Origin: Staphylococcus pettenkoferi
GTDB lineage: Bacteria > Bacillota > Bacilli > Staphylococcales > Staphylococcaceae
Assembly (NCBI RefSeq): GCF_026659735.1
Contig: NZ_JANSKK010000005.1
Location: 186,001-250,000, forward strand
Length of the DNA stretch: 64,000 bases
Reading direction: 5' to 3'
The position numbers were made by a program, and so were the translations under genes. Of this stretch, positions 1 through 8,885 are shown piece after piece; positions within the stretch are counted from its first letter, which is position 1; each line of letters opens with the position of its first letter. Under the pieces are notes generated by a model. It was not told the DNA's origin, ran no database searches, and was given only the letters and a program-made list of their open reading frames with translations.

Positions 1-1149
1 GGTAAAGTTTCACTCGATGATATGCGCGAAAGTATAGACTTGTGTCTCGGTTGTCGCGCGTGTGAGACCGTTTGTCCAACGAATGTACAGTATGGCGATA
101 TCCTAATGTCTGCTGTCGAAGTCTTGAATGAAGATGGTCAGTTAGGTCGTAAACGTAAGGTCATTCAGAACTTAGCTTTCAAATATATCTTACCTAAAAA
201 AGGTAGTGTTAAGACTCTCAATCATGCGATTTATTATTACGAGAAAACAGGGTTAAAACAATTCATTAATCGATTCCACTTATTAGGTCAAAAGACGAAA
301 ATGAGCGAGTTGAACCAAGCGTTGCCGAATGTTAAAAAAGTGACTAAGGCACAGGAAGAAAAACGAAATAGTGAGCAAATGGAGGACCGAGCTAACCATG
401 AACAACCCGTCATGCGCGTCGGTTTCTTTGAAGGTTGTATCATGGATGCGTTCTTCTCTAAAATTAATGATTTAGCGGTAGAAATTATGAAAAAGCATGG
501 AGTGCAAGTTGATAACATTGAGGGACAAACATGTTGTGGTGCTTTACAACATCATGCAGGAGAAACAAGTCAAACGGTTGAATTGGCAAAGAAAAATATT
601 GCAGCGTTTGATGATGCAGGTGTTGATTATGTCGTTAACACAATCGGTGGCTGTGGTGCGTCGCTCAAAGAGTACGATAAGTTATTTAAAGAAGGTAGCT
701 ATTGGCATCAACGTGCGAAACGTTTTGTGAGAAAGGTCAGAGATATATCTGAGATTATGGATCAATTAGAGCTAGATATGTCATATCCCGTTTCGTATAA
801 AGCAGTCTACCAACCGTCATGTCATTTAGAAAATGTTCAACAAGTTTTCCATTCACCACAAGCTGTTTTAGAACAAGTTCAAAATCTAAACGTGGTGGAT
901 ATGGAAGGTCAGTCACAATGTTGTGGTTCAGCTGGGATATACAACATTCTACATTATGATGAATCAATGAAAATCTTAAATAATAAGATGAAAAATGTTG
1001 AGGCAGCACACCCAAACTTAGTCATCACGTCTAATCCTGGCTGTCACATTCAAATGCAGTTAGGTGTCGAACGCGAGGGGCTAAGTGACCAAATTGCTGT
1101 TAAACATATCGTGGAAGTTGTGGCGGAAGCGTGCGGAATAACTGCTTAG
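1..1149 (+). CDS. glcF: Glycolate oxidase iron-sulfur subunit (5' end outside window)
   Basis: The frame is open from the first base, so the gene begins upstream and the ATG at 22 is internal. The visible part starts at the second [4Fe-4S] motif (CLGCRACETVCP); the first cluster must lie outside. Two cysteine-rich CCG domains follow, with TCCGAL and QCCGSAG motifs and the linked GGCGASL and NPGCH cysteines. This is the layout of GlcF/LutA-type Fe-S subunits, which pass electrons from a flavin subunit oxidising a 2-hydroxy acid. Length and layout favour GlcF over LutA. The flavin subunit is presumably just upstream (inference). Confidence 0.85.
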   Translation, partial: GKVSLDDMRESIDLCLGCRACETVCPTNVQYGDILMSAVEVLNEDGQLGRKRKVIQNLAFKYILPKKGSVKTLNHAIYYYEKTGLKQFINRFHLLGQKTKMSELNQALPNVKKVTKAQEEKRNSEQMEDRANHEQPVMRVGFFEGCIMDAFFSKINDLAVEIMKKHGVQVDNIEGQTCCGALQHHAGETSQTVELAKKNIAAFDDAGVDYVVNTIGGCGASLKEYDKLFKEGSYWHQRAKRFVRKVRDISEIMDQLELDMSYPVSYKAVYQPSCHLENVQQVFHSPQAVLEQVQNLNVVDMEGQSQCCGSAGIYNILHYDESMKILNNKMKNVEAAHPNLVITSNPGCHIQMQLGVEREGLSDQIAVKHIVEVVAEACGITA

Positions 1150-1174
1150 ATTGAAATTTGAGTAATAATAGAAT

Positions 1175-1219
1175 GCCCTTTCTAAATGAGATAAGACTCG
1201 CTTAGAAAGGGCTTTGTTT
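1175..1219 (+). terminator. Rho-independent terminator after glcF
   Basis: Perfect 11-bp stem GCCCTTTCTAA (1175-1185) with TTAGAAAGGGC (1202-1212), 16-nt loop, then TTTGTTTA. It lies between the convergent glcF and the WYL gene, so it may serve both. Confidence 0.8.
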
Positions 1220-1227
1220 AGTTAAAA

Positions 1228-2109
1228 TCATCGTTCATAATGCGCAATAATATCTTTCATACGATCCAAGAACCCATTAATATACTTTGCTGGCCCAAGA
1301 ATACGCACATGAGGTGTGTGTTGATAAGCAATGTAATATGCATCAAGCTCTGTCACTGCCAAGTCAATAATCAGATAATCATTATGAGATGATGGACGTT
1401 CATCAATAACTGTATAAATTTCACATAAACTGCTCTTAATATCTTTGTGAACTTCAAGGGTAACAACATCCCGCGCATAACACTGCTTAAACTGCAAATC
1501 TGTAAATTCTACCTGATCAATTTTACGTACATCCACGCTCTTCAGAGAGTCATTCTCCTCATACGTGAGCCAATAATTGTAATTCATATAGATGAGAGAA
1601 TGCGGCACAATCGTACTCTTGCTTTGGTCTGTGAAAGTCACATCGATCAGCACACCTTCACGGATAGCCGTTTGAATCGTCATCAATTGTTTACCAGGCA
1701 GCACTTCACCTTCTCGCGGTTTAAAATGATTGATGACATCTTGAATCGTATTTGCATCTTCAATTCGTGAACCTTGCTTCAATTTCTCAAAAAGTTTAAT
1801 GACATTCGTATGTAAATAAGGCGTTAAGCTCTTAATCTGCAACAATACGCCTAATACGGCATAACTATCATAGGTAAATGTGTAATTATCGAGATAATAA
1901 TACGTGCTTTCTGAGCCGCGCTTATGTTTAATTTGGGTATTAGTCGCGTGCCATTCGTCACTTTCATAGAAGAACAGATTCATATCTTTAACATCACGTT
2001 GGAGTGTCTTGGCGCCTTTGCCTGTCTGTTCAACAAATTCCTGCACTGTAATCGTCTTTCCGTTAATGAGCTTTAAAAAAATATATAAAATACGTTCTGT
2101 TCGGTTCAT
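1228..2109 (-). CDS. WYL-domain transcriptional regulator (DeoR/YafY type)
   Basis: A winged helix-turn-helix (about residues 1-60) is followed by a WYL ligand-sensing domain (about 135-290). Such proteins are one-component regulators, often of stress or DNA-damage genes, with varied ligands. The longest reading starts at 2127, but GCAGGAG lies inside that extension, 9 nt before the ATG at 2109, so I place the start there (293 aa, MNRTERIL). It converges on glcF and diverges from the XRE operon. Its targets cannot be read from the sequence. Confidence 0.8.
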   Translation of the reverse strand: MNRTERILYIFLKLINGKTITVQEFVEQTGKGAKTLQRDVKDMNLFFYESDEWHATNTQIKHKRGSESTYYYLDNYTFTYDSYAVLGVLLQIKSLTPYLHTNVIKLFEKLKQGSRIEDANTIQDVINHFKPREGEVLPGKQLMTIQTAIREGVLIDVTFTDQSKSTIVPHSLIYMNYNYWLTYEENDSLKSVDVRKIDQVEFTDLQFKQCYARDVVTLEVHKDIKSSLCEIYTVIDERPSSHNDYLIIDLAVTELDAYYIAYQHTPHVRILGPAKYINGFLDRMKDIIAHYER

Positions 2110-2330
2110 AAATTTCAACTCCTGCATTTATTATATAGCCAGAAATGGACAAATATTGTCTTTTTAGAAGGTAAAAATTTATGAAATCGATAGAATCGCG
2201 CTTCAAATACAAAAATATATTTCGATGAAAATCTTTACTTCTATAACCTTGCTTTAATAGTAATAGAGCACCTTAGCGTTCCTTTATAATCCAGAACTTT
2301 TCGACCGACATTTGACTACTATATATTTCT

Positions 2331-2374
2331 TTTTGACAACTATACTTGTCAAAATGACCAAAGTATTATATATT
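2331..2374 (+). promoter_or_regulatory. Promoter with overlapping dyad operator of the XRE/ABC operon
   Basis: Arms TTTTGACAA (2331-2339) and TTGTCAAAA (2346-2354) form a 9-bp inverted repeat around CTATAC. The right arm holds a -35 TTGTCA (2346-2351), 17 bp before a -10 TATATT (2369-2374). A repressor bound here would block the promoter. The XRE protein just downstream is the obvious candidate for autoregulation (inference). Confidence 0.65.
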
Positions 2375-2397
2375 ATGAACTAAGGAGTTGAGGGAAA

Positions 2398-2601
2398 TTG
2401 CGCAATCGACTTAAAGAATTACGTGCCCGTGATGGCTACAATCAGACACAGCTTGCTAGAAAAGCCGGAATTTCCAGACAAACTGTCTCTTTGATTGAAC
2501 GAAACGACTTCATGCCGTCCATTCTAACTGCAGTGAGAATCGCACGTATATTCAACGAACCAGTAGAAGATATCTTTATATTTGAGGAGGACGAATTGTG
2601 A
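2398..2601 (+). CDS. Small XRE-family helix-turn-helix regulator
   Basis: This 67-residue protein is almost entirely one HTH_3 domain (QTQLARKAGISRQTVSLIER, about residues 17-36). It starts at a TTG 10 nt after GGAG (2384-2387); no ATG is available. The stop overlaps the GTG of the next gene (GTGA), so the two are translationally coupled. The size and place match the small regulators that head DUF3169/ABC exporter operons in Firmicutes. It probably acts on the dyad at 2331-2354. Confidence 0.85.
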   Translation: MRNRLKELRARDGYNQTQLARKAGISRQTVSLIERNDFMPSILTAVRIARIFNEPVEDIFIFEEDEL

Positions 2602-3320
2602 AAGTCGGAAGATACATAGGATTATTAATACTTGGTGGTATTATTGGTGGAATTATTGGAGAGATAATTGGTGTAGCTCAAAATTTTAACATTAAAAGAT
2701 TATTATTCTTTGCTGATTTTAAAAATTCAGTTACCATCTCAATGATTTCAACAATTCTTACTTTGATTTTAGTTCTAACTGCTTATGTGTATTTACGCTC
2801 TGCTTTTAAAAATAAAAAAGTGCTTGAGTCGAACATTTATGATGAAGAAGCAGATATATACGAACGTAACTATAATATCCACTTTAATAGAGCACAAATA
2901 TTGATAATAATTAGTTATGTAATTGCTTTTTTGAACTTATTTATTGTCGTACTAGGGCATGGAAGTCTTAATGTTTATTTTATTGCGTTAATACCTTTTT
3001 GTGTAATAGCAATTATGTATATTATTAATGGAATCTATATACATAAGATAGATTCTCGAATGCCTAAATTAGGAGAAAAGAATTACACAGAGAAACGACT
3101 TAGTCTCATGGACGAGGGAGAGCGTCACATCACTTTAAAGTCACTCTTTAAAGTGAATGTAGTTACTATTTCTTTGATAATTCTTGGGATTGTCCTCTTA
3201 TACGCGTATTCAATGATAACAGGCGACAACCAAAGCATTGGCATGCTCGTGTTAATTATTATTTTCATCTATAACTCACTAACTTTTACTTTCAAAGTTG
3301 CGAAATACTATAAAAACTAA
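2598..3320 (+). CDS. DUF3169-family membrane protein
   Basis: This 240-residue integral membrane protein has two N-terminal transmembrane segments (about 7-28 and 48-68), a charged loop with DEEADIYERNYN, and four more hydrophobic segments (about 100-120, 130-150, 187-207, 213-233). It matches the DUF3169 family, which follows small XRE regulators in staphylococci and has no settled function. It starts at a GTG behind GAGGAGG and overlaps the regulator by 4 nt. An ABC transporter follows 15 nt later, so it may be an accessory or immunity subunit (inference). Confidence 0.75.
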   Translation: MKVGRYIGLLILGGIIGGIIGEIIGVAQNFNIKRLLFFADFKNSVTISMISTILTLILVLTAYVYLRSAFKNKKVLESNIYDEEADIYERNYNIHFNRAQILIIISYVIAFLNLFIVVLGHGSLNVYFIALIPFCVIAIMYIINGIYIHKIDSRMPKLGEKNYTEKRLSLMDEGERHITLKSLFKVNVVTISLIILGIVLLYAYSMITGDNQSIGMLVLIIIFIYNSLTFTFKVAKYYKN

Positions 3321-3335
3321 GAAAGGGAGAATATA

Positions 3336-4178
3336 ATGGACTATTTATTAAATGTGAAAGATCTCGATAAATCTTATAAAGATAGTGAATTCACATTATC
3401 TGACCTTAATTTAACGATTCGACCAGGAGAGGTGGTCGGATTAGTAGGGAAGAACGGTTCAGGTAAATCTACGTTAATCAACACGCTTGTCGGGAATCGT
3501 TTTCCAAGCTCAGGAGAAATAGAATTCTTTGATCAAAAAGCAACATCTCAGAATGACCAGTATAAAGAATATTTAGGTGTCGTATTCGATGATTTGCGTG
3601 TTCCACATAAGTTAGATATTAAGCGTATTGAAAAAGCATTTTCACATATTTATCAAACGTGGGATAGCGATAAATTTAACGAATTAATTCAACAATTCGA
3701 GTTACCAACCAATCGACCGGTAAAGGACTTCTCACGAGGAATGAAGATGAAAGTGGCGATTTCAATGGCACTTGCGCATGATAGTCGTCTGCTTATCCTC
3801 GACGAAGCGACAGCAGGTATGGATGTCTCAGGACGTGAAGAAGTGCTTGATATACTTGAAGATTACGTGAGTGAAGAAAATGGAATTATGATTTCTTCCC
3901 ATATTTCAGAAGATATTGAGACCATTGCGACGAAACTTGTCTTTATGAGAGATGGTCGAATCATTTTAACAGAAGAGAAAGAGAAGTTATTACAACAATA
4001 CGGCATCGTGCGTCAAACAGTAGAAGAGTTCAACGTACCAAACCAAGTGCTCGTTGCAACGAGAGAACATCGAGGAGAACGCATTTCTCTAGTGAACGAT
4101 GTTGCGCAAGTAGAGGGTGCAGAATCTCTAAGCTCAATCGATGATGCGACAAAAATCTTGATGCGAGGTGAAATCTAA
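3336..4178 (+). CDS. ABC transporter ATP-binding protein (exporter type)
   Basis: A single nucleotide-binding domain with Walker A GKNGSGKS (residues 38-45), an ABC signature around FSRGMKMK (about 131), Walker B LLILDEA and a switch His (SSHIS). After about residue 220 there is a C-terminal extension usual in ABC-2 exporter ATPases. AAAGGGAG sits 7-8 nt before the ATG. The stop overlaps the permease start (TAATG). The arrangement recalls the PmtABCD exporter for phenol-soluble modulins, but only one ATPase and one permease are present here, so the substrate is unknown. Confidence 0.85.
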   Translation: MDYLLNVKDLDKSYKDSEFTLSDLNLTIRPGEVVGLVGKNGSGKSTLINTLVGNRFPSSGEIEFFDQKATSQNDQYKEYLGVVFDDLRVPHKLDIKRIEKAFSHIYQTWDSDKFNELIQQFELPTNRPVKDFSRGMKMKVAISMALAHDSRLLILDEATAGMDVSGREEVLDILEDYVSEENGIMISSHISEDIETIATKLVFMRDGRIILTEEKEKLLQQYGIVRQTVEEFNVPNQVLVATREHRGERISLVNDVAQVEGAESLSSIDDATKILMRGEI

Positions 4179-4813
4179 TGAAAGGTGTATTTTTAGCGAA
4201 TTTCTATGCGACGAAGAAATCATTTATCATGTATCTAATTATCTCTATTGTTGCCACATTCCTTTTCAGTTTAGTCAATCCAATGATTTGTTGCTTTATA
4301 CCTATGGTGTTCTTATTAAGTCCTATCACTGACAACATCAAACAAGAGAAAGAATCTCATTGGATGAACTTTGTAGCGACACTTCCTAACGGACGAAAAG
4401 GTTACGTTAATTCATATTATATCTCCGTCTTAATCGCCGTGGGAATTGGCCTGATCCTTGGTTTGATTTCTATTTTAGCCGTACATCACAGCTTTGGACT
4501 AGCTGGACTTGCGATCTTATTTGGTTTGGGAGCTGTAGGTGTTTACTCTTTAATCCTCCCATTTACCTTTAAGTTTGGTCCAGAGAATTCAAATTCAATC
4601 TTAATTATAGTTACGATTATACTGTTAGTAACTTATTTCACGGTATATTTCTTAGTTATTCAACCTACAATCATCGAGGGAGGAAGTTTTACTACTCTAC
4701 TACATGATTCAACTGCGCTAGTTACTATTACTAGTTACGGTATCTTCGGAATTATTATGTTATTTATCACTTACTTTGTTTCTTTATCTATCTTTAAAAA
4801 TCAAGAGCTCTAA
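4178..4813 (+). CDS. ABC-2 type permease
   Basis: This 211-residue protein has about six transmembrane segments and a loop SPITDNIKQEKESHWMNFVA, typical of small ABC-2 permeases related to PmtB/PmtD. It forms the membrane half of the exporter with the ATPase whose stop codon it overlaps. GAGGTGAAATCTA precedes the ATG. The whole XRE-DUF3169-ATPase-permease operon ends at the terminator at 4822. Export of a peptide or a membrane-active compound is plausible but unproven. Confidence 0.75.
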   Translation: MKGVFLANFYATKKSFIMYLIISIVATFLFSLVNPMICCFIPMVFLLSPITDNIKQEKESHWMNFVATLPNGRKGYVNSYYISVLIAVGIGLILGLISILAVHHSFGLAGLAILFGLGAVGVYSLILPFTFKFGPENSNSILIIVTIILLVTYFTVYFLVIQPTIIEGGSFTTLLHDSTALVTITSYGIFGIIMLFITYFVSLSIFKNQEL

Positions 4814-4821
4814 AACATTAA

Positions 4822-4856
4822 AAAATCCAGCCAGTGCCTCACGCATTGACTGGATT
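4822..4856. terminator. Bidirectional terminator
   Basis: AAAATCCAG...CTGGATTTT arms extend inward through CCAGTGC/GCATTGA with one mismatch and one wobble, giving a 16-position stem flanked by A- and T-rich ends. It sits between convergent operons and can end both. Confidence 0.75.
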
Positions 4857-4871
4857 TTCTGTATTTCTTCC

Positions 4872-6236
4872 TTAGAAGATCTTCGAAATGCTCTCTAATT
4901 CCCAACCACTAATATGTTGCGTATATTTCTTCCATTCGCTCCGCTTCACATTCATAAACTCTTTCCAAATCGATTGCCCAATCGTTTCTCCCAACACTGG
5001 ATCTTTCTCAATCGTTTGAACCGCTTCTAATAAATCACGTGGCACCCATTCAATGCCATGTTCTTTCAACTGTTCATCATCAAACTCAGCCACATCTTCT
5101 TGCATCGGGTCACCTGGATCAATTTTATTCTGAATACCATCAAGACCTGCCGCTAACAAGCAAGTAGACAATAAGTAAGGGTTACAAGAGCCATCAGCGC
5201 CACGGAACTCGAAACGACGTGCGCGACGAACTTCAGGCACACGGATGAGTACAGAACGGTTCGCATCACCATAACATACATGTGCAGGTGCCCAAGAACC
5301 TGGCTGCATACGCTTGTAAGAGTTGAACGTTGGGGCACCAATACCTACGAGTGAACGTCCATGCTTCAACAAGCCACCGATAAAGTAATACGCGTTCTGA
5401 GATAACTGCAAGCCACGCTTATCATCTGGATCTTCGAATAAGTTATTACCGTCTTCGTCATATAAACTAATATGGACGTGTAAACCGCTTCCTGGCTGAT
5501 CTTCAAACGGTTTCGCCATCAACGTACCTAACATGTCATGCTGACGAGCGATCTGTTTAAATAAATGCGTGAACGTCACTTGGTCATCTGTCGCTTTCAA
5601 CGCATCGGCATATTTCAAGTTGACCTCAAGCTGACCTGGACCATATTCACTGGAAATTTGTTCAGTCGTTACGCCCATCGTTTCTAAAGCATGAACGAAT
5701 GACTGTACGAAACTATCTTGAATATCGACCCCATCTGTAGAGAAACAATGTGATTGGTCAGCTGGAAGAATGTTGCCTTTTTCATCTGTATCTAAGAGAT
5801 AAGCTTCTTGTTCATAGGCCATGTTGAGTTTGCCGCCTAATAATTTTTCCACTTTTTCCAACAAGCGTTTTAAAGCATTACGTGGACAGCCTTCCCAAGG
5901 TTCACCATTCACATCGTACAAGTCACAAAGCATGCGGGCAGTCTTCTCGCGGAAAGGCACGACCGCATACGTATCAGGGTCAGGAATCGCGAAGAAGTCG
6001 CCGTCGTTAGAGCCATACGCGCCACCTTCGATAAACTCATCGAACATGTCGAAACTCATAATCGCTGTACTGAAGTTAACTCCGTCTTCCATCGCTGCAC
6101 GCAAGTTGTCATTACGAATCGTACGTCCGCGCGTCACGCCGGTATAGTCGAGAAACTCCATGCGAATAAATTCAATATTATCCTCTTGTACTCGATCAAG
6201 TACACTTTGAATCTTGTCATTCTGATTATTTACCAT
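4872..6236 (-). CDS. Glutamine-synthetase-like ligase (gamma-glutamyl-amine type)
   Basis: A full-length 454-residue glutamine synthetase fold. An N-terminal beta-grasp domain (about 1-110) precedes a catalytic domain with EQEAYLL, SSEYGPGQLEVN, the HVHIS metal/ATP region (about 262-266) and RFEFRGADGSCNPY near the C-terminus. The sequence is of the GlnA3/PuuA/FluG class, which condenses glutamate with amines, and not of housekeeping GlnA. It is the last gene of an operon with an M20 amidohydrolase and a FluG-type amidohydrolase, so a role in amine or amide breakdown fits. RBS AAGGAGG. Confidence 0.8.
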   Translation of the reverse strand: MVNNQNDKIQSVLDRVQEDNIEFIRMEFLDYTGVTRGRTIRNDNLRAAMEDGVNFSTAIMSFDMFDEFIEGGAYGSNDGDFFAIPDPDTYAVVPFREKTARMLCDLYDVNGEPWEGCPRNALKRLLEKVEKLLGGKLNMAYEQEAYLLDTDEKGNILPADQSHCFSTDGVDIQDSFVQSFVHALETMGVTTEQISSEYGPGQLEVNLKYADALKATDDQVTFTHLFKQIARQHDMLGTLMAKPFEDQPGSGLHVHISLYDEDGNNLFEDPDDKRGLQLSQNAYYFIGGLLKHGRSLVGIGAPTFNSYKRMQPGSWAPAHVCYGDANRSVLIRVPEVRRARRFEFRGADGSCNPYLLSTCLLAAGLDGIQNKIDPGDPMQEDVAEFDDEQLKEHGIEWVPRDLLEAVQTIEKDPVLGETIGQSIWKEFMNVKRSEWKKYTQHISGWELESISKIF

Positions 6237-6290
6237 AGTTATCGCCTCCTTGAATCGTGTCGAAGTGCTAAGGTTCGTTACAGAAATTCA

Positions 6291-7466
6291 TTAACTGAGT
6301 GTATCTAATGCATATTGTGTAAAGATCTTCGCGCCATAAATGATGGCTTGTTCGTTAAATTTAAATTGCGGATGATGTAAGTCGTAAGTCGTCTCATCCG
6401 TTTCGCTAATCCCGAGTCGGAAATAGGTGCTCGGCAATTGTTCAGAGTAGTAACCGAAGTCGTCGGCTCCCATAGACGGTTGACCTAGATCGATGATGTG
6501 ATCGCTGCCGACAATTTGACTGGCACTCTGTTCGAGCTGATCGGTAATCGTGTCGTCATTAATCACTGGTGGATGACCGTTGATGTACTCGATATCGACG
6601 CTGCCGCCAAAGCGTTCTGCGGTCTGTTTCACGAGACGGGTAAAATGTTCCTCAATCTCTTGTCGCATCTCGTGGTCGACAGTACGGACAGACCCTTCAA
6701 CTAAGACTTCGTCCGCAATCGAGTTATTCGACTGTCCACCTTCAATCTTACCGACATGAATCAGATGAGGTTTTACCGGATCCAGTACACGTGTTTCAAG
6801 AAACTTGAGTGCTTGAACAATTTCGTGTGTAATCGCTAGGGCATCGACGCCTTCGTAAGGTCGAGCTGCATGTCCCCCTTTACCGTGAACTTTGAGTACA
6901 AAGTCGTCGCACGAAGCGGTAACAGGTCCTTTAATCGTGCCGATCGTACCAAGCGGCAGTTTCGGCCAGACATGTAGCGCGATGATATTTTCAATCTCTG
7001 GGTCGGTCAGTACGCCGGCTTGTATCAACTGTTCTGCAGCGCCATCCGCTTCTTCTCCAGGTTGGAAAATGCAGCGCACCGAACCTTTCAATTGATCGCG
7101 GTGTTGCCATAAATGATAGACCGCACCTAAGAGGATTGTCGTATGACCATCATGCCCACATGCATGCATGACACCTTCATTTTGAGAAGGGAAATCGACA
7201 TCCGATTTCTCGGTAATTGGAAGGGCATCGATATCTGCACGTAAAGCGATGTGTTGGCCTTCTTGGACGCCTTCGATATCAACATAAAGCCCAGTATCCG
7301 TTATCGTTTTATATGGAATATCCCATTCTTCGAGGACTTTTCCGATATATTTTTGTGTTTCATGTTCTTGGAATGATAGTTCAGGATGTTGATGTAAATG
7401 TTTGCGTATCTCAAACAGTGTGTCATTCAATGTTTCATCCCAAGACCACTTTACAGGTTGCGTCAT
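6291..7466 (-). CDS. M20-family metallo-amidohydrolase
   Basis: This 391-residue cytoplasmic hydrolase of the hippurate/N-acyl-amino-acid amidohydrolase group has a metal site HACGHDGHT (about residues 101-109), catalytic PGEEADGA (about 136-143), a dimerisation (lid) domain at about 180-290 and a final metal-binding region MGADDFGYY. AAAGGAGTG lies 6 nt before the ATG. It is the middle gene between a FluG-type amidohydrolase and a glutamine-synthetase-like ligase. The substrate, probably an N-acyl or gamma-glutamyl amide, is inferred only from the neighbours. Confidence 0.85.
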   Translation of the reverse strand: MTQPVKWSWDETLNDTLFEIRKHLHQHPELSFQEHETQKYIGKVLEEWDIPYKTITDTGLYVDIEGVQEGQHIALRADIDALPITEKSDVDFPSQNEGVMHACGHDGHTTILLGAVYHLWQHRDQLKGSVRCIFQPGEEADGAAEQLIQAGVLTDPEIENIIALHVWPKLPLGTIGTIKGPVTASCDDFVLKVHGKGGHAARPYEGVDALAITHEIVQALKFLETRVLDPVKPHLIHVGKIEGGQSNNSIADEVLVEGSVRTVDHEMRQEIEEHFTRLVKQTAERFGGSVDIEYINGHPPVINDDTITDQLEQSASQIVGSDHIIDLGQPSMGADDFGYYSEQLPSTYFRLGISETDETTYDLHHPQFKFNEQAIIYGAKIFTQYALDTLS

Positions 7467-7549
7467 CGTCTCACTCCTTTAGCTAGCTTACAGGGTGTGC
7501 CGTTATAGAAAGTTTATCTCGACGGCCACCCCCTTTACTCGAAACTTTT

Positions 7550-8719
7550 TTACTCATTACTACAAGCAGCAATGGCATCTTGATACACACGCTCGAAGTT
7601 GCGATACAGCACCATTTCGCCAATCTCTTGTGCCATGTTCTCGTCCATGTAATCACGTTCGACCCATGTCTCTAAGACCTCGGTCAAGTCTTGACGGAAC
7701 AACTTCGCCGCTAACCAGTTCATCTCTGGTGCACTGAAACAATCAGAGCCGAACATCACTTTGTCGAACGGTGCGAACTCGAAGACGGTAGAGAGAATCC
7801 GTTTCGATCCGTGTCCCGCGAACGGAATCTGAAGTGAGATGTCCATATAGACGTTAGGCAAGATACTCGTGATAAACGCCGCTTCCTCCATCCACGGATA
7901 ACCGCCATGCACGAAATGGACTTTCGTCTGACTGTATTTCGGCGTGCGTAACATATCAATCAACAAACTTGGACTCGCTTTCGGTAAGACGACTTCGCCA
8001 TCGCCCACACCAGTATGGATATGCATCACTTTGTTTGTTTCCGTACACGCTTCCATCGCCAAATGCATACAGTAGTCGCGCAACGGTTTGACAGCTGCCC
8101 GTGTATTATTGCGGAACGTCGCGTAGGCATCTGCAGCTTTATCCTCATCTTTCGGCAGAACTTCTAAACCACTACGGTAGGCGATGATCGATTTCAGACC
8201 CACAACATCAGGTCGTTGCAAGGTTTGTAGTAAATCGTCGTAGTAGGCTTGTTTGAATTCGGTAAAAGTCTTACATTGCGCGCCGTAATATTCCATCACG
8301 GGTTCAATGCGATAAATTTCAAAGGTGTGAAAGCCTGCCGTTTGTTCAAAGTCTGCTTTCGGAATATGTGGTACGGGATAGCCGTAATCGACAATCATGC
8401 CTGTGATATTCGCATCTTGATATAAGCTTTGCGTGTAGTTGGCATAATCTTCAGCGTGTTGATTACGTGCTTCCACAACAGCCTCGATATGTGGCTCACA
8501 TTGAAAGAATTGAGCCAAGCGACGAATAGTGAGCTGTAAATACATATTCATGCCTGGAACAATTCCGTTCTCTGAAATATCTTGTTTGGTGAACATATCG
8601 GGTATGACTGAAAGTGATAATGTATTCAAGAAACTTTCTACGGTGTGTGGCTTCTCAGGTGCGACAAAGGGATGACAATGGACATCCACAGCCGGTACCT
8701 GTTGAAGATTGATGGACAT
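7550..8719 (-). CDS. FluG/NodGS-type amidohydrolase (Amidohydro_2)
   Basis: This 389-residue TIM-barrel hydrolase has an N-terminal VDVHCHPF metal motif (residues 10-17), HIHTGVGDGE (about 235), HFVHGGYPW (about 272) and the late FGSDCF aspartate (about 321). It resembles the N-terminal domain of fungal FluG and plant NodGS, which are fused to a glutamine-synthetase domain; here that domain is a separate gene two places downstream. First gene of the operon, with RBS AAAGGAAG. A cre site lies 15-28 bp before the start, implying CcpA repression. Confidence 0.75.
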   Translation of the reverse strand: MSINLQQVPAVDVHCHPFVAPEKPHTVESFLNTLSLSVIPDMFTKQDISENGIVPGMNMYLQLTIRRLAQFFQCEPHIEAVVEARNQHAEDYANYTQSLYQDANITGMIVDYGYPVPHIPKADFEQTAGFHTFEIYRIEPVMEYYGAQCKTFTEFKQAYYDDLLQTLQRPDVVGLKSIIAYRSGLEVLPKDEDKAADAYATFRNNTRAAVKPLRDYCMHLAMEACTETNKVMHIHTGVGDGEVVLPKASPSLLIDMLRTPKYSQTKVHFVHGGYPWMEEAAFITSILPNVYMDISLQIPFAGHGSKRILSTVFEFAPFDKVMFGSDCFSAPEMNWLAAKLFRQDLTEVLETWVERDYMDENMAQEIGEMVLYRNFERVYQDAIAACSNE

Positions 8720-8733
8720 AATAACACTTCCTT

Positions 8734-8747
8734 TGTAATCGTTTACA
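8734..8747. promoter_or_regulatory. Catabolite-responsive element (cre)
   Basis: TGTAATCGTTTACA fits the consensus TGWNANCGNTNWCA at every fixed position and lies inside a wider near-palindrome (8732-8749, 16 of 18 symmetric). It sits just upstream of the ribosome binding site of the amidohydrolase operon on the minus strand, where bound CcpA would block transcription. Confidence 0.75.
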
Positions 8748-8885
8748 AAAAGAGTACTTAAAATTTACCGTTAAGTCAAATAATTCTGAAATTTTATCTG
8801 TAAAAACAGTGAGTGGCGCGAAGTTTCCTAGCCCACGAGAGTTGGGTAAACAATCAATAAGACAATAGAAGCGAGGAGGATGCTG

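Noticed and set aside
3336..4813. Naming the ABC exporter genes pmtA/pmtB.
   Set aside because: The likeness is general; PmtABCD has two ATPases and two permeases under a GntR regulator, whereas this operon has one of each under an XRE regulator.
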